A stretch of 64,000 nt of DNA, taken from the NCBI GenBank assembly GCA_035582835.1, contig JAYKAV010002662.1:3614992-3678991 (forward strand), in the 5' to 3' direction. Position 1 is the stretch's first letter; each line of letters opens with the position of its first letter. The translations under genes were made by a program, and so were the position numbers. The stretch comes from Phoebastria nigripes (taxonomy: Eukaryota; Chordata; Aves; Procellariiformes; Diomedeidae). Below are positions 11,821 to 21,400 of this stretch, piece by piece. The notes below the pieces were generated by a model that worked only from the letters and a program-made list of their open reading frames with translations, was not told where the DNA came from and made no database searches.

Positions 11821-14800
11821 ATAGTTTTATCAATTCTTCACACTGAAAGGCACAACATGCTAGCCTTAGTTTATAGATATGCTAACCACATTCACTGCAC
11901 TTCTGGCTGGTTTAGTGTCCAGGAAGAGTGCACCTGTATCTGCAAGAAATTTGGAAAAAAGCATATAATTTTTGCTTTAACTTCAGCATCTTTTATCCCG
12001 TTCATGTGTAATATATGTACACACTGTTAAATACTGACATGGAACCATTTTGGAACAGAGCAAAGTTCAGATCTAAAAGGATAAGGGAGAATGTAATTCA
12101 TTGTAGCATTTTTTTCTAGTGGAGTTTTATTGAAATCCATAGAAACATTCAGAATTTGATGTCCTGGTATTTTCTGAGGCTGAAGTGGTGGAGTGTAGTA
12201 TTTCCCACCAGCTCTAGATCAGAGCTGAGTTACAGCAGGGCTCTTTTCACATGCCAAGTTATGTAGGAGATTTAGGAACTTCCTGCTGTCTCTTCTTTGC
12301 ATGAGCCTGAGGATGCTAACTACTGGTAATTAGTAACTAATAGAAATTAATACACAACTAATATAGGGAAATAATTTAGGTCCTACTTATGTTCTTCTGT
12401 AGTGACCAGCACTTGCACTTTCATGATTGCTATTATCACAGCGTGAGCTCTGATAGAATAAGAGAACTGGGGGTGTAGATCAATTTGCAATCAAAAAAAA
12501 AAAAATTCAGTCTGGAGGAAACCAATTCAGTGATGGAAGTATTTAATCAAAATGCAGTATTGTTCACTCAATGACTATGCCAAGTGTTGATGCTGTATAA
12601 GCCAGTGTCACAGCTGTCATTCTTCTCAACTTCCAGTAGGACAAGAATCCTGCAAGTGAAGTCTGTCTTCAGCAACCTGCATGTCTGTGTCTGTCTGAAT
12701 TTTCACTTGATTGTGTCCTCTTGGCTGGATGTAGTTTTGCGCTATCATGTACTGCACCTCCCCTGAGCTAGTAGTTTCAGAAAATACAACTCTGTTCTCT
12801 GAGCTCACAGGGTGCTCCATGCTGTCTGCTGGCTACAGGTAGCATCAAATGGAATTACTACANCGCTCTCTCAGGCGCCAATTAAAAATGATCCTAAAAT
12901 GTGCTGTGGTACATAGCCTGAGAAACCTGACAGCTGTGTTATGAAAAGTAGGAAGATTAGCCTTCTCCCATAATCACTGAGAAATCTCCAGTAACACAGT
13001 ATTTGTGAACAATAAATACAAATAATAGATGCATTTTTTACACATACATTTTAAAATATACAAACAATTTAGGAGCTGGAATTACATCTCTAAAATCCCT
13101 GTGAATTCTGCTTCACTTCTTCCCATCTCAGCAACATAAATCTTACCTAGGGGAACTATTTGCAAACTCAAGCAGGGGATTTCAAGCCTATGTGAGCACC
13201 TCCTGCCCATCTTGCAGTGGATCAATCAATACCACAGCAACACGGTAATGCTCTGCATCAAAAATTCTGCAGAAGTCTTATCAAGACCTACCAGGGAATG
13301 AAGTCATAAAGTATTATTTTGAGTGCAAAGGCTGGCCACACATTTTGAGAGTGAGGTTGTTAATCTCAGCGCTGCCAAAAAGTGTGGTACCTGGGGAAGA
13401 AATAAAAAATAATATCAGCTTGCTTTTGTTTTTATAGATATGGCTGGGGAATGCAGTATTTCCTTTTCTTAATCCTGCTTCTGCCTTCCTAAACAGATTT
13501 CCCACCATCATGGTGTAATAGGTCAAGTTAATAACTGATAGTGCCACTTGGTTTGACTAAAAGAAGGCATATGGTTTTTTTTTTCCCCTTCTTTCTGTGT
13601 ACTTCTGTATGGCTGNCCATTTGTGGTATTCATATTTTACAGATTACCCTGCAGGACTTGGTTCCTAAGGCAGAAGAAGAAAAACATTGTTATGGAATAT
13701 TCAAATCAGTTATGCATATTTTGAAGCTGACTCTTCAGCATCTTGTTGCAATGTCGCCACTTCTCCCTTGAAAANTAAGTATAAAGCGCCTACTACAAAT
13801 GCAAAGAGCTGTAAAGGCATGCAAGGCAACATGCTGTCCAGCATTGTGACTCTAAAATTTTAAGAGGGAGGAAGCAAAACTGTATTTTAACCTGCAAAGC
13901 ATTGCTTTTGCTTGCTCTTGCTTCTATCGTCATAATCACTTCCAATAGCATTCTTATTAATCTCTTACAGTATTTAGGTTAATCAGGGCCAAACCGCTGA
14001 CTTAACATGATTCATGCAGAAATCAAGAACAGACTGTGTCTCTTATCACAGCATCAGTGTGATGGGTAATTAAAAGCTAATCAAGCGGTCTCCCAGTGGT
14101 TCTGGGCCATAACTTACCACTGTAGCCAGCATGATGGATTAAAGCAGTAATTCTGCCTGATAAGATAGACTCCATGCTATTTTTCCTTGTTTTAATTCAA
14201 ATGGTAGAATTTCATCCTTTTGGTAAGATAGATGATGCCGTTTCAGAATATTGTATGTTTATGGGTAGATTTAGGGGGGAGGATATGATAATAAGGCACA
14301 GGGAAAAAGAGGAAGAGGTTGTTGATAGAGCAATAAAATACAGACAGCACAGCAAGGTGGGCAAAATAACAATCTTAGAGCTCAACCCCTTTTGAACAAG
14401 AGCCGCAGTTTGGTGCAGTTCAGCCTGTGCATCCTCATGGATGCTCTGAGAGCTCGTGTTGAGTTTTTTTCTGACAGAAGAGTTCCAATACACCTTCTTT
14501 TCCCTCCTTCCTCATTTCCTACTTCCTATTTCCTACTTTTCTCCTTTGAGAGAATCTCACCCACTTGGAAAGCTAAAGTCCGAAGCTCAGAAACTACAAG
14601 CTAGCTAGTGTAAATCATCACAGTACCTCTGGAGACTTTGTTAGCTGTGAATCTGCTCTGTGATGTGTCTGTGAATGGTGAAACTGTCTGGATTGATGGG
14701 GATGCACATGAAAGTTTGCGCTGATTATCCTCTTGACTCAGTATTAACTTGGATTTATAGTTCTAGCAAGAGTTGCCAACCCCAGCTGTTAGGTACCCTG

Positions 14801-14871
14801 GACCATTCTCTAGTAACACAAATGGAAACACAGAGCTATAGAAACAGCCTTGAGGCTGTTACATTCAAGAG
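11821..14871. other. Non-coding stretch, no gene seen
   Basis: Short frames only, none with a recognisable motif. At about 13973-14010 the block CAGGGCCAAACCGCTGACTT looks like one end of an old palindromic repeat, but it is too short to call. Isolated Ns lie at about 12863, 13616 and 13775. Confidence 0.6.
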
Positions 14872-15470
14872 TGTGCTGGTTTTGGCTGGGGTAGAGTTAA
14901 TTTTCTTCACAGTAGCTAGTATGGGGCTATGTTTTGGATTTGTGCTGAAAACAGTGTTGATGATAACACAGGGATGTTTTCCTTATTGCTGAGCAGTGCT
15001 TACACAGAGTCAAGGCCTTTTCTGCTCCTCACACCACCCCACCAGTGAGTAGGCTGGGGGTGCACAAGAAGTTGGGAGGGGACACAGCCGGGACAGCTGA
15101 CCCCAGCTGACCAAAGGGATATTCCATACCATATGGTGTCATGCTCAGCGTATAAAGCTGGGGGAAGAAAAAGGAAGTGGGGGACATTCGGAGTGATGGT
15201 GTTTGTCTTCCCAAGCAACCGTTACGCGTGATGGAGCCCTGCTTTCCTGGAGATGGCTGAACACCTGCCTGCCGATGGAAAGCAGTGAATGAATGCCTTG
15301 TTTTGCTTTGCTTGTGTGCGTGGCTTTTGCTTTACCTATTGAACTGTCTTTATCTCAACCCACGAGTTTTCTCACTTTTACTCTTCTGATTCTCTCCCCC
15401 ATCCCACCGCAGGGGGAGTGAGCGAGCNGCTGTGTGGGGCTCAGTTGCTGGCTGGGGTTAAACCACGACA
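14872..15470 (+). repeat. ERV LTR, copy A (complete)
   Basis: A 599-bp LTR running from TGTGCTGGTTTT to AACCACGACA, with the TG...CA ends expected of retroviral LTRs. A TATA box (TATAAAG, 15151-15157) marks the probable U3 promoter. No canonical AATAAA follows it. A pyrimidine-rich segment at 15361-15405 lies towards the U5 end. It is followed after 8 bases by a primer-binding site. Several CpGs present in copy B are TG here, suggesting methylation-driven decay in this copy. One isolated N at 15428. Confidence 0.8.
15151..15157 (+). promoter_or_regulatory. LTR TATA box, copy A
   Basis: TATAAAG, preceded about 18 bases upstream by TGGTGTCAT, which is a decayed form of the CRE/ATF-like TGATGTCAT still seen in copy B. 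Confidence 0.5.
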
Positions 15471-15478
15471 GCCCTTTT

Positions 15479-15496
15479 TGGCGCCCAGCGTGGGGC
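15479..15496 (+). promoter_or_regulatory. Primer-binding site (tRNA-Lys type), copy A
   Basis: TGGCGCCCAGCGTGGGGC lies 8 bases after the LTR end. It differs at one position from the standard site complementary to the 3' end of tRNA-Lys(1,2), TGGCGCCCAACGTGGGGC. This places minus-strand DNA priming here and confirms that the element is read on the plus strand. Confidence 0.75.
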
Positions 15497-15553
15497 TCGA
15501 AGGGTTCAAGATAATGACAGATTTGATTGGAATGTGCTAGATTGAATTTATAG

Positions 15554-16100
15554 NGGGCTATGTTTTGGATTTGTGCTGAAAACAGTGTTGATGATAACAC
15601 AGGGATGTTTTCCTTATTGCTGAGCAGTGCTTACACAGAGTCAAGGCCTTTTCTGCTCCTCACACCACCCCACCAGTGAGTAGGCTGGGGGTGCACAAGA
15701 AGTTGGGAGGGGACACAGCCGGGACAGCTGACCCCAGCTGACCAAAGGGATATTCCATACCATATGATGTCATGCTCAGCGTATAAAGCCGGGGGAAGAA
15801 AAAGGAAGTGGGGCACATTCGGAGTGATGGCGTTTGTCTTCCCAAGTCACCGTTAGGCGTGTTGGAGCCCTGCTTTCCTGGAGATGGCTGAACACCTGCC
15901 TGCCGATGGGAAGCAGTGAATGAATTCCTTATTTCGCTTTGCTTGCATGCGCGGCTTTTGCTTTACCTATTGAACTGTCTTTATCTCAACCCACGAGTTT
16001 TCTCACTTTTACTCTTCCGATTCTCTCCCCCATCCCACTGGGGAGGAGTGAGCGAGCGGCTGTGTGGGGCTCAGTTGCCAGCTGGGGTTAAACCACGACA
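15554..16100 (+). repeat. ERV LTR, copy B (lacks first ~51 bp)
   Basis: A tandem second copy of the LTR, starting at an N and GGGCTATG where copy A has TATGGGGCTATG, and ending in the same AACCACGACA. Together with the following leader to 16183 it makes a 630-bp unit that repeats 14924-15553. I count roughly 22 differences over the unit, all in the middle. The first ~210 bp and last ~105 bp are identical. The junction falls on a TAG shared by the leader end and the LTR, so a microhomology or assembly join is possible. Confidence 0.8.
15782..15788 (+). promoter_or_regulatory. LTR TATA box, copy B
   Basis: TATAAAG with a CRE/ATF-like TGATGTCAT at 15765-15773 just upstream, better preserved than in copy A. 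Confidence 0.5.
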
Positions 16101-16108
16101 GCCCTTTT

Positions 16109-16126
16109 TGGCGCCCAGCGTGGGGC
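16109..16126 (+). promoter_or_regulatory. Primer-binding site (tRNA-Lys type), copy B
   Basis: Identical to the site of copy A, at the same distance from the LTR end, with the same flanking leader to 16183. Confidence 0.75.
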
Positions 16127-16460
16127 TCGAAGGGTTCAAGATAATGACAGATTTGATTGGAATGTGCTAGATTGAATTTATAGCCGTTATTGCTGTTTAG
16201 CTATTAATTGGCAGGCTCCTGTGCTTGCCATGGGGCTTGCTTGCCTTACTGTATATTAGAGTCTAGCGCTCGTTAGTGGCTGCTTTTTGCTTTCGCTGCT
16301 TGCTGTACTGCTGTACTGCTGATCATCTTACTGTGAACTGGGAAATTTTGATAACAGCAATGGCGATGCGCCTGGGCTGGCAGATGGCCAGGGCATCGCT
16401 GCTGTTTCTGTGCTGCTGAACTGGACAGGCTGGAACTCCAGTGTGAACTCGAGTTGAAGG
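16127..16460 (+). other. ERV untranslated leader
   Basis: Sequence between the second primer-binding site and the minisatellite. No open gag-like frame is visible. It contains CTGTACTGCTGTACTGCTG near 16304-16322, a short slippage repeat. Confidence 0.5.
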
Positions 16461-16978
16461 GATGAGTCCACGCAGGAGCAGGACACCCCGAAGCGTCTGT
16501 GGCCGTGATTATGTCTGTGCCACAGCAGGTACACCTCTGAAGGGATTGTGCCCCAAGGATAAGTCCATGCTGGAGAAGGTACACCTCAACNCACCTGTGG
16601 CTGTGGATAAGTCTATGCTGCAGCAGGTACACCTTGAAGCATCAGTGGCTGTACATGAGGTCATGCTGGAGCGCCTCAAAGCGTGTGGCCATGGATAAGC
16701 CCATGACAGAGCAGGTACACCTCTGGAGGGATTGTAGCCACGGGTAAGGCCATGTTGGAGCAGGTTTACTTCTGAAGGGACTGTGGCTGTGGGTAAGGCC
16801 ACGCTGGAGCAGGTATATCTCTGAAGGCATTGTGGCCCATGGAGAAGGTCACGCTGGAACACCTCAAAGCGACTGCGGCTGTGGATAAGTCTATGCCGCG
16901 GCAGGTAGACCCCTGGAGAGACTGTGGCTCCACTTGGAGTAGGTACACGCCTAAGGGACTGCTGTCTGTGGATAAGTT
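16461..16978 (+). repeat. Minisatellite, ~49-bp units in a ~188-bp higher-order repeat
   Basis: About eleven imperfect units, each built like GGATAAGTCCATGCTGGAG followed by CAGGTACACCTCTGAAGGGA and TGTGGC. Most units are 47-50 bp, but every fourth is shortened to about 39-47 bp and carries a distinctive AAGCG. The AAGCG marks start at 16491, 16679 and 16867, exactly 188 bp apart, so the array is a higher-order repeat of four units, about 2.7 cycles long. The unit length is not a multiple of three, so the array does not encode a repeat protein. It is the last recognisable part of the ERV. Confidence 0.85.
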
Positions 16979-17979
16979 AAGGTAAAAAACACACAGTGTA
17001 AACTAAACATGGGAAAAGTGAATTATTTAGCATCCAAGCCTCTTGAAAGCCTTAGTGAAGTTGTGTAAGATGTATCATCCTACACCTACTAACATTAAAA
17101 TGATACTATGTTAAATTAAAATGCATAATTCAGATTGTTATTTAAAGCTAAATGCATACTTCAGAGAAGCTGATTTCCACTAAGACCAGGATGAGCTTCG
17201 GCTGAACAACGATAGGCATGCTTTCTTACTTCATCATGACTTCCCAAAGTTGTTAATGGCAATCTCTGACAAGAACATGCCTTTACTATCTATCCTCAAA
17301 GCAGCGTCATTGGACTGCTTGCATCAGTGAAGGAAAAACCACTCTCTTCTCCTCAGCAAACTGACTTGCCCAGGGTCAGTATAAATGATGCACAGCACTG
17401 AGAAGTTCAGGATGGTATCAGTGCTTGTTTTCAGTAAATGGTATGACCTTGTATTTGACTCTATGACATTCCTCAGTAGTGATAATTAGGTGTGTGCTGC
17501 ATCCTATAGCTTGTAACTTTTCTCTACCCAGCATTTTCTCTTCATTCTCCTTCACTGCTTCATTTTCCAGAGTTCTTCCTAGAGCACGTTACACCAGAAA
17601 TACATCGTTATACTCAAGCTTTTACGTCTACTTGACAAAGAATATGAAGCACATGGTTAGCTTAGATTAGACCTGAAAATGATCAACTATTAAGAAACTC
17701 TTAGATTTTACTACTTGCAGTTAATGTAATTAGTACCTTACTGTTTAGAAACACTTCAAACAGCACTCTTGGAAGGATGGTGTCCTACCTGCAAACCACC
17801 AAGTGTAAATAACAGGTTACATTTTTGTTAGCCAGTGTTATGTCTTTGTTCCTTATACACTTCCACTAAAGTGAGATACAGACTATTAACACATATCTGT
17901 CTTTATAAGCAATAACGTCAGTAGTGGATTTGAATTGAGAGAATCACTAGACTCCTTGAAAGTGCAGCTGCAGCACAGA
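16979..17979. other. Non-coding stretch after the ERV
   Basis: Ordinary AT-rich sequence. No gag-like frame or retroviral motif continues from the minisatellite. Confidence 0.65.
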
Positions 17980-18275
17980 AACTTAGTATTGCTGTAGGTC
18001 AGAGCAGAGGTCCATCTTGCTCAGTACTGTCTCTGAGAGTGGGCAATAGTAGATGCAATATAAGACCAAGCAATTTGGAATGATATTTTCCACCATATTC
18101 TTCCAGCCCCGCCCGCATGGTACGTGGCTCAGCAAATTCCTTAACCAGAGGTGGTAGGTCTTTGCATTTAACATCCCTTTCTCCATTAATTTGTCTTATT
18201 GTTTTGAAAGGTATTCATACTAAAATTTCGTGTAACAATGATTTGCACAAATTCCAGAGGCTAGACAGCTCCAGA
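17980..18275 (-). mobile_element. Ancient CR1 LINE 3' region
   Basis: The plus strand follows the antisense of the CR1 3' part found in turtles, crocodilians and birds: GAGGTCCATCTTGCTCAGTA, TGTCTCTGAGAGTGGGCAAT, CCATATTCTTCCAGCC, GTGGCTCAGCAAATTCCTTA, AACCAGAGGTGGTA and AATTTGTCTTATTGTTTTGA follow in the expected order. The fragment ends just before the RT C-terminal coding part would begin. It is a dead, old copy. Confidence 0.7.
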
Positions 18276-20639
18276 TGGCGTTGGATGCTGACCTCTGTGC
18301 CATGCTTTACACTGGCAGGCAGGGCTCTCTTACATGGAGGGATGTAATCTAGGAGTCAGGACACTGACTATGTTAGATTTTAGTTTTATAGTGAGGGAGT
18401 TTGGGATAGGCATTGTCCTCCTCCACAGTAGAACAACAGCCCTTCTCCAGTGCTGTGCTGGCTCTGGGCAGCCTTGCGTGGTGGCCCCCAAGGGATCGAC
18501 TGTTCTCATGTTCCTCCCGGCATTCACCTGTGTGAAGAAAGAGGCTTTTATGGTGAACCTCTGTGTTGCTCCAACAAACTGTGCACTCGTTTCTCAAATC
18601 ATTTATTTTCACCTGGTTCAGTGCTGTACTGATTCTGCAATATAGCTGATTTTCTGCCCTTCCATGGCAATGACTGGTCTCTTAACGGGCAGTCATAAAA
18701 CTTGACCTATAGATCNTTTTTTTTCCCAAATAGTGATTATATTTTAATGTGGAAGGAAATAATAAATAAATAAAGAAGGAGAGAAGGAAGAGTGGAAAGA
18801 AAATGGGACTTACTCGTCTTATTCTGCTCCCTGTGACCTGACAAAAATTTATGTGCACTATTAAGTAAAAGAAAAGTTGCAATAAAGTTGCATATTGTCA
18901 CCCTCTTGAGGGAATAATAATTGTAAAATTGCAAAACCNAGATCCAGTTTACTGTTATAAATGGATTGTATATATGAATAGCTTTTGGAGGTAAGAGGTG
19001 AAACTGTTGCTTATGAAGGTGCTTATTTTATATTGCTTTTGCGTGCAGGGCAATCATTCTCCACTTGTTTGCTATTTTTATTAAATATGATGCCCACTCA
19101 TATTTTACGAGAAATGTTTATGCAAAGTAATCTATTTGATTGGGCAACTCAATATTTACCTAATGAATATATATTGCATATGATTAATCTTCTTATATTT
19201 TACTGTTCGAAGCATTTAAAAAAAGAATATAACCAGAGCGGGCACCTTCATGCTATGCAATAAACTGCAAATGAATAGAGGCTTTTAGCAAAGGTTTTTG
19301 AACTTATAGCTCATGGCTGGCTTGCAATGTTTTGCTTTCAGACAAAATGAGTTTTTTCAAAGAATTCTTTTTTTTTACTTCTTCTTCTGAATTAAACTGA
19401 ACTGAAACGCCTGACTTGCAGTTTATATGATTTAAGAATTTGAACTGTGTAATTGGATGGGGTCTGCAATTTGTTTCCATCCTGTGGTTGTGTTTGTCTC
19501 TTCTTGTTTCATCAGGTACTGCAGAGGGAAAAGCTAGTTTGCCCTCTTCATAGTAAAACAGAAAACACTGAAAATGTTTACAAGTTTGGGCACCTCTTGC
19601 AAAGCCCTTTTATTCTATAATACGTTCTTATAAATTAAAATGTCCTGGAAGTTGGTTTTTCTGTCTGTTAGTGATATCAGGGAGAAGGGTGGACTTCCTT
19701 TAATACACATTGGGATTCTCTCTTAATCACTATATCCCCAGAGGTGGAAGTTTCAAAAGCTCTGCAGACAAATAGCCAAAGAGTGATGTGACAATTTTTA
19801 TGTGACCCTTTTGTCTTGGAATCAAAGTTGAGTAATGGAGCTCTTGGTCTGTTGGTTCCCCTCATATAGCTTTTGATGCCGTTGGCCATTTTCACTCAAA
19901 ACTGATGGAGAATGAAAGATCTTAATGATAGCTTTTAAGCTTAGGTAAATAAAGGACAAGAACACCAAAGAAGGAACTCAGTGAGACCCACTGAAAGAGG
20001 CATTTATAAGCCCATATATCCTGAGAATTAAGAGCCACCTGGCCAGCCTCCACCAGCCATGTCACATATGACCCAAATAGGTCTACTGGAAGAACTGGTT
20101 GAGGTGGGTGGGAAGGAAGGGAGAAAACATGGCTTGTAGGACGTAGGGCACAAATCTGCAAGAAAACAGTCTTTTTTAACTTTACCATTCATAAAACAGC
20201 TTGTTTATTTTGGGGCTGGATTGAGTTTCTGATATGGTTAAAGCCATGCTGTGAATCTCTACTGACAAGCAGGACACTTTTTGTTCATGACTGACTGTCC
20301 CTGTATTGCCATGCAAGATAACAGCTTTGAAGAATCAAGTCTGTGGCAAAGTCAGAGTGATGGGGAAGCAGGGATGCTGATTAAGATATGGATATTATCC
20401 CAATAAGTAGGAAAACAAGGGAAATAATCCATTTTCCTATAGGCTGGCAATGTAAAAAGTAGTGTATTCCATTTTTTTCATACCTCCTCTCGTTTTCATA
20501 CAAATGTACAGCAGTTTGGTTTAGTGGTGTGGTGNNNNNNNNNNTTTTTTTTTTTTTTTTTTTTTTTTTTGCAAAAGTGGGTAAGAATAGTGTTATTAAA
20601 AATATAAGAACCAACTTCCTGAGCTAGACAAAAAGCATG
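18276..20639. other. Non-coding stretch with an assembly gap
   Basis: No gene or repeat family recognised. The open frames at about 18330-18645 on both strands have no known motif. An AATAAATAAATAAAG run lies near 18759-18773. The gap and T homopolymer near 20.5 kb are listed separately. Confidence 0.6.
20535..20570. repeat. 10-base N run plus 26-base poly-T
   Basis: Ns at 20535-20544 directly abut 26 T. This is the only N run in the window and it sits at the longest homopolymer, so the length given for the gap is probably arbitrary. Confidence 0.9.
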
Positions 20640-21400
20640 TAGTCTCCAATCCTGTCTCTGTTAGTAATCAGTGATTCACATAGATGAGGATTAACAGGTC
20701 GTGTATGAAGCTATCTTTATCTGGAATATCCTACCAGCTCCTGGCAAACAGCAGTTCAAAGAATTTCTGAGCCAGCATTAATATGCAATGACATATTCTT
20801 GATCAGTGAGTTTAAGCTCTTTTATGAACCAGATTTTGCTTTTGTCTCTACAGTTTTCCTGTGGCAATGAATTCCACAATTTAATGAAGTGTATGAAAAA
20901 GCAGTTTCTGNTTTTTTTTTAAATCTTCCTTCTGATCATTTTATTTCAGATCGCCTATTTCTTAGGCATCATGAATAATTATTTGCAACTTTTCTTGTCT
21001 GCACAGCTCCTAGCTATATAGACCTCTCCTATCCTTTTCTTCCCTCTCTATAATTCCTANAACCTATAATTTTGTATGTGTGGTTATGGGTTTTTTTCCG
21101 CAAATGCATTACTTTTTATTCATCAGTATTGAAATTCAACTGCAGTCTTATCACCCTGTCACTCAGCATTGCGAGATCCTTTTGTGAGTCTTTGAAATCA
21201 GCACAGAATTGACTATTCTGAATAATTTAGTGTTATTTATTCCCTTTTCCAGACCATTTATGAATATGCTGAGCTGAACAAACTCTGGGACAGATCCTTG
21301 AGGGACTTCCCTGGCAACTTTCCTTCACTCTGAAGAAGTTCTCTGTTATTCCTTTTGTTTCGTGTATTTTAAGTTTGTATTAATCTGTAAGGAGATAGTT
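20640..21400 (-). mobile_element. Ancient CR1 LINE with internal deletion
   Basis: On the minus strand, two parts of CR1 ORF2 lie close together. At 20640-21065 the plus strand shows the antisense of the 3' end: AATCCTGTCTCTGTTAGTAA, CCTGTGGCAATGAATTCCAC (which in reverse encodes the WNSLP-type C-terminal motif), then ATATAGACCTCTCCTATCC. At 21090-21400 it shows the antisense of the RT core: GAAATTCAACTGCAGTCTTA, AGATCCTTTTGTGAGTCTTT, CCATTTATGAATATGCTGAG. In intact CR1 these parts are several hundred bases further apart, so roughly 500 bp have been lost between them. Confidence 0.75.

Larger units (their letters stand above)
14872..16978 (+). mobile_element. 5' end of an endogenous retrovirus, rearranged and truncated
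   Basis: The order on the plus strand is a complete LTR, a primer-binding site with leader, a second LTR copy lacking its first 51 or so bases, a second primer-binding site and leader, then about 280 bp of leader and a minisatellite. There it stops: no gag, protease, polymerase or envelope sequence and no 3' LTR are present, so it cannot be a functional provirus. The LTR resembles one I know to be very common in neoavian birds and usually filed under ERVL. The Lys-type primer site fits ERVK-like elements, so I leave the class open. Truncation is at about 16978, where sequence without ERV features resumes. Target-site duplications cannot be judged without the 3' end. Confidence 0.8.

Noticed and set aside
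15000..15845. Pairs of similar minus-strand open frames
   Set aside because: They are antisense shadows of the two LTR copies and are alike only because the DNA is duplicated.
16273..16948. Cysteine- and leucine-rich repeat-like proteins on the minus strand
   Set aside because: They are translations of the minisatellite. The unit is about 47-49 bp, not a multiple of three, so the frame shifts from unit to unit.
16461..16978. Possible CRISPR-like array
   Set aside because: Units are contiguous and imperfect with no unique spacers, and the setting is a vertebrate ERV.
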